From an uncultured Eubacteriales bacterium (GTDB taxonomy: Bacteria; Bacillota_A; Clostridia; Christensenellales; Aristaeellaceae): DNA of 6,405 bases. Numbering within the stretch: position 1 is the stretch's first letter; each line of letters opens with the position of its first letter. The stretch covers positions 1 to 6,405 of the forward strand of contig OMRS01000159.1 of assembly GCA_900313545.1 (NCBI GenBank). The letters run 5' to 3'. Under the pieces are notes generated by a model, which ran no database searches, was not told the origin of the DNA, and saw nothing but the letters and a program-made list of their open reading frames with translations. This document shows, one piece after another, positions 6,237-6,405 of the stretch. The translations under genes were made by a program, and so were the position numbers.

Positions 6237-6265
6237 TTTCCACATATTGCCCCCTATGATACAAT
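6237..6265 (+). promoter_or_regulatory. Promoter of the right-edge exported protein
   Basis: TTTCCA (6237-6242, four of six consensus positions) is followed after 17 bases by TACAAT (6260-6265, five of six). It lies just after the stop at 6227 and about 50 bases before the next start codon, so the right-edge gene can be transcribed on its own. No terminator separates it from the upstream operon, so read-through is also possible. Confidence 0.5.
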
Positions 6266-6301
6266 GTATAGAGCATCGGCGCCCCTGCCGAAATAATTCG
6301 T

Positions 6302-6307
6302 AAGGAG
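6302..6307 (+). promoter_or_regulatory. Ribosome binding site of the right-edge gene
   Basis: AAGGAG lies 9 bases before the ATG at 6317 and only 3 bases before another in-frame ATG at 6311. The second spacing is too short for efficient initiation, which favours 6317, where the protein also begins with the usual MKR of a signal peptide. Confidence 0.65.
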
Positions 6308-6316
6308 ATAATGGTC

Positions 6317-6405
6317 ATGAAAAGAACTCTTCTGGTCACCCTGATGCTGCTCTGCCTGACAGGCTGTGTACTGGCTGAATCCAAGAGCATTGACCCCAGC
6401 ATTTT
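6317..6405 (+). CDS. Start of an exported protein or lipoprotein (3' truncated)
   Basis: Only 29 codons lie inside the window. They encode MKRTLLVTLMLLCLTGC and then VLAESKSIDPSI. This is a complete signal sequence: a basic start, a hydrophobic core, and a lipobox-like LTGC with Cys at residue 17. A signal peptidase I site (VLA before E21) is also possible, so the product could be a lipoprotein or a freely secreted protein. ATG 6317 is preferred over the in-frame ATG at 6311 because of spacing from AAGGAG. The mature part is not visible, so no function is assigned. It continues the run of rightward genes for exported proteins. Confidence 0.75.
   Translation, partial: MKRTLLVTLMLLCLTGCVLAESKSIDPSI

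Overview
The window is about 6.4 kb of moderately GC-rich DNA that looks like a Gram-positive Firmicute, most likely an anaerobic, gut-type member of the Clostridia. This rests on strong AAGGAGG-type ribosome binding sites, Gram-positive-style signal peptides, a clostripain-family (C11) protease, Ser/Pro-rich linkers in secreted proteins and the remnant of a Firmicute-type GH51 arabinofuranosidase. Genus cannot be assigned from the sequence alone.

Layout, left to right. (1) Positions 2-199 (+) are the 3' end of an unrecognised protein, closed by a very strong intrinsic terminator at 232-272. (2) Converging on it, 289-1197 (-) encodes a secreted C39-like papain-fold cysteine peptidase; its true start is set by a GGAGGAG site, not by the more upstream GTG. 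(3) Directly behind it, 1266-2197 (-) is a decayed alpha-L-arabinofuranosidase (GH51, AbfA-like) gene. The order of family motifs is intact from the N-terminus to the C-terminus, but the reading frame is broken by a stop codon, frameshifts and two large internal deletions. (4) Positions 2198-2513 are an intergenic region with back-to-back promoters; the rightward one carries a perfect 19-bp palindrome over its -35 element. (5) 2514-4691 (+) encodes a 725-residue secreted C11 peptidase with a four-fold 60-bp repeat in its linker. (6) 27 bases further on, 4719-6227 (+) encodes a 502-residue secreted protein of unknown function with a Ser/Pro/Thr-rich linker, almost certainly co-transcribed with the peptidase. 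(7) A new promoter and ribosome binding site lead into the first 29 codons of another exported protein or lipoprotein at 6317, cut by the window edge.

All the genes whose 5' ends are visible and intact encode exported proteins, and two are cysteine peptidases of unrelated folds. The region reads as a cell-surface or extracellular module. The most interesting points are the C11 peptidase, in which the residue expected to set Arg/Lys specificity (the D of the family's DAC motif) is His, its co-transcribed linker-containing partner of unknown function, and the well-resolved GH51 fossil.
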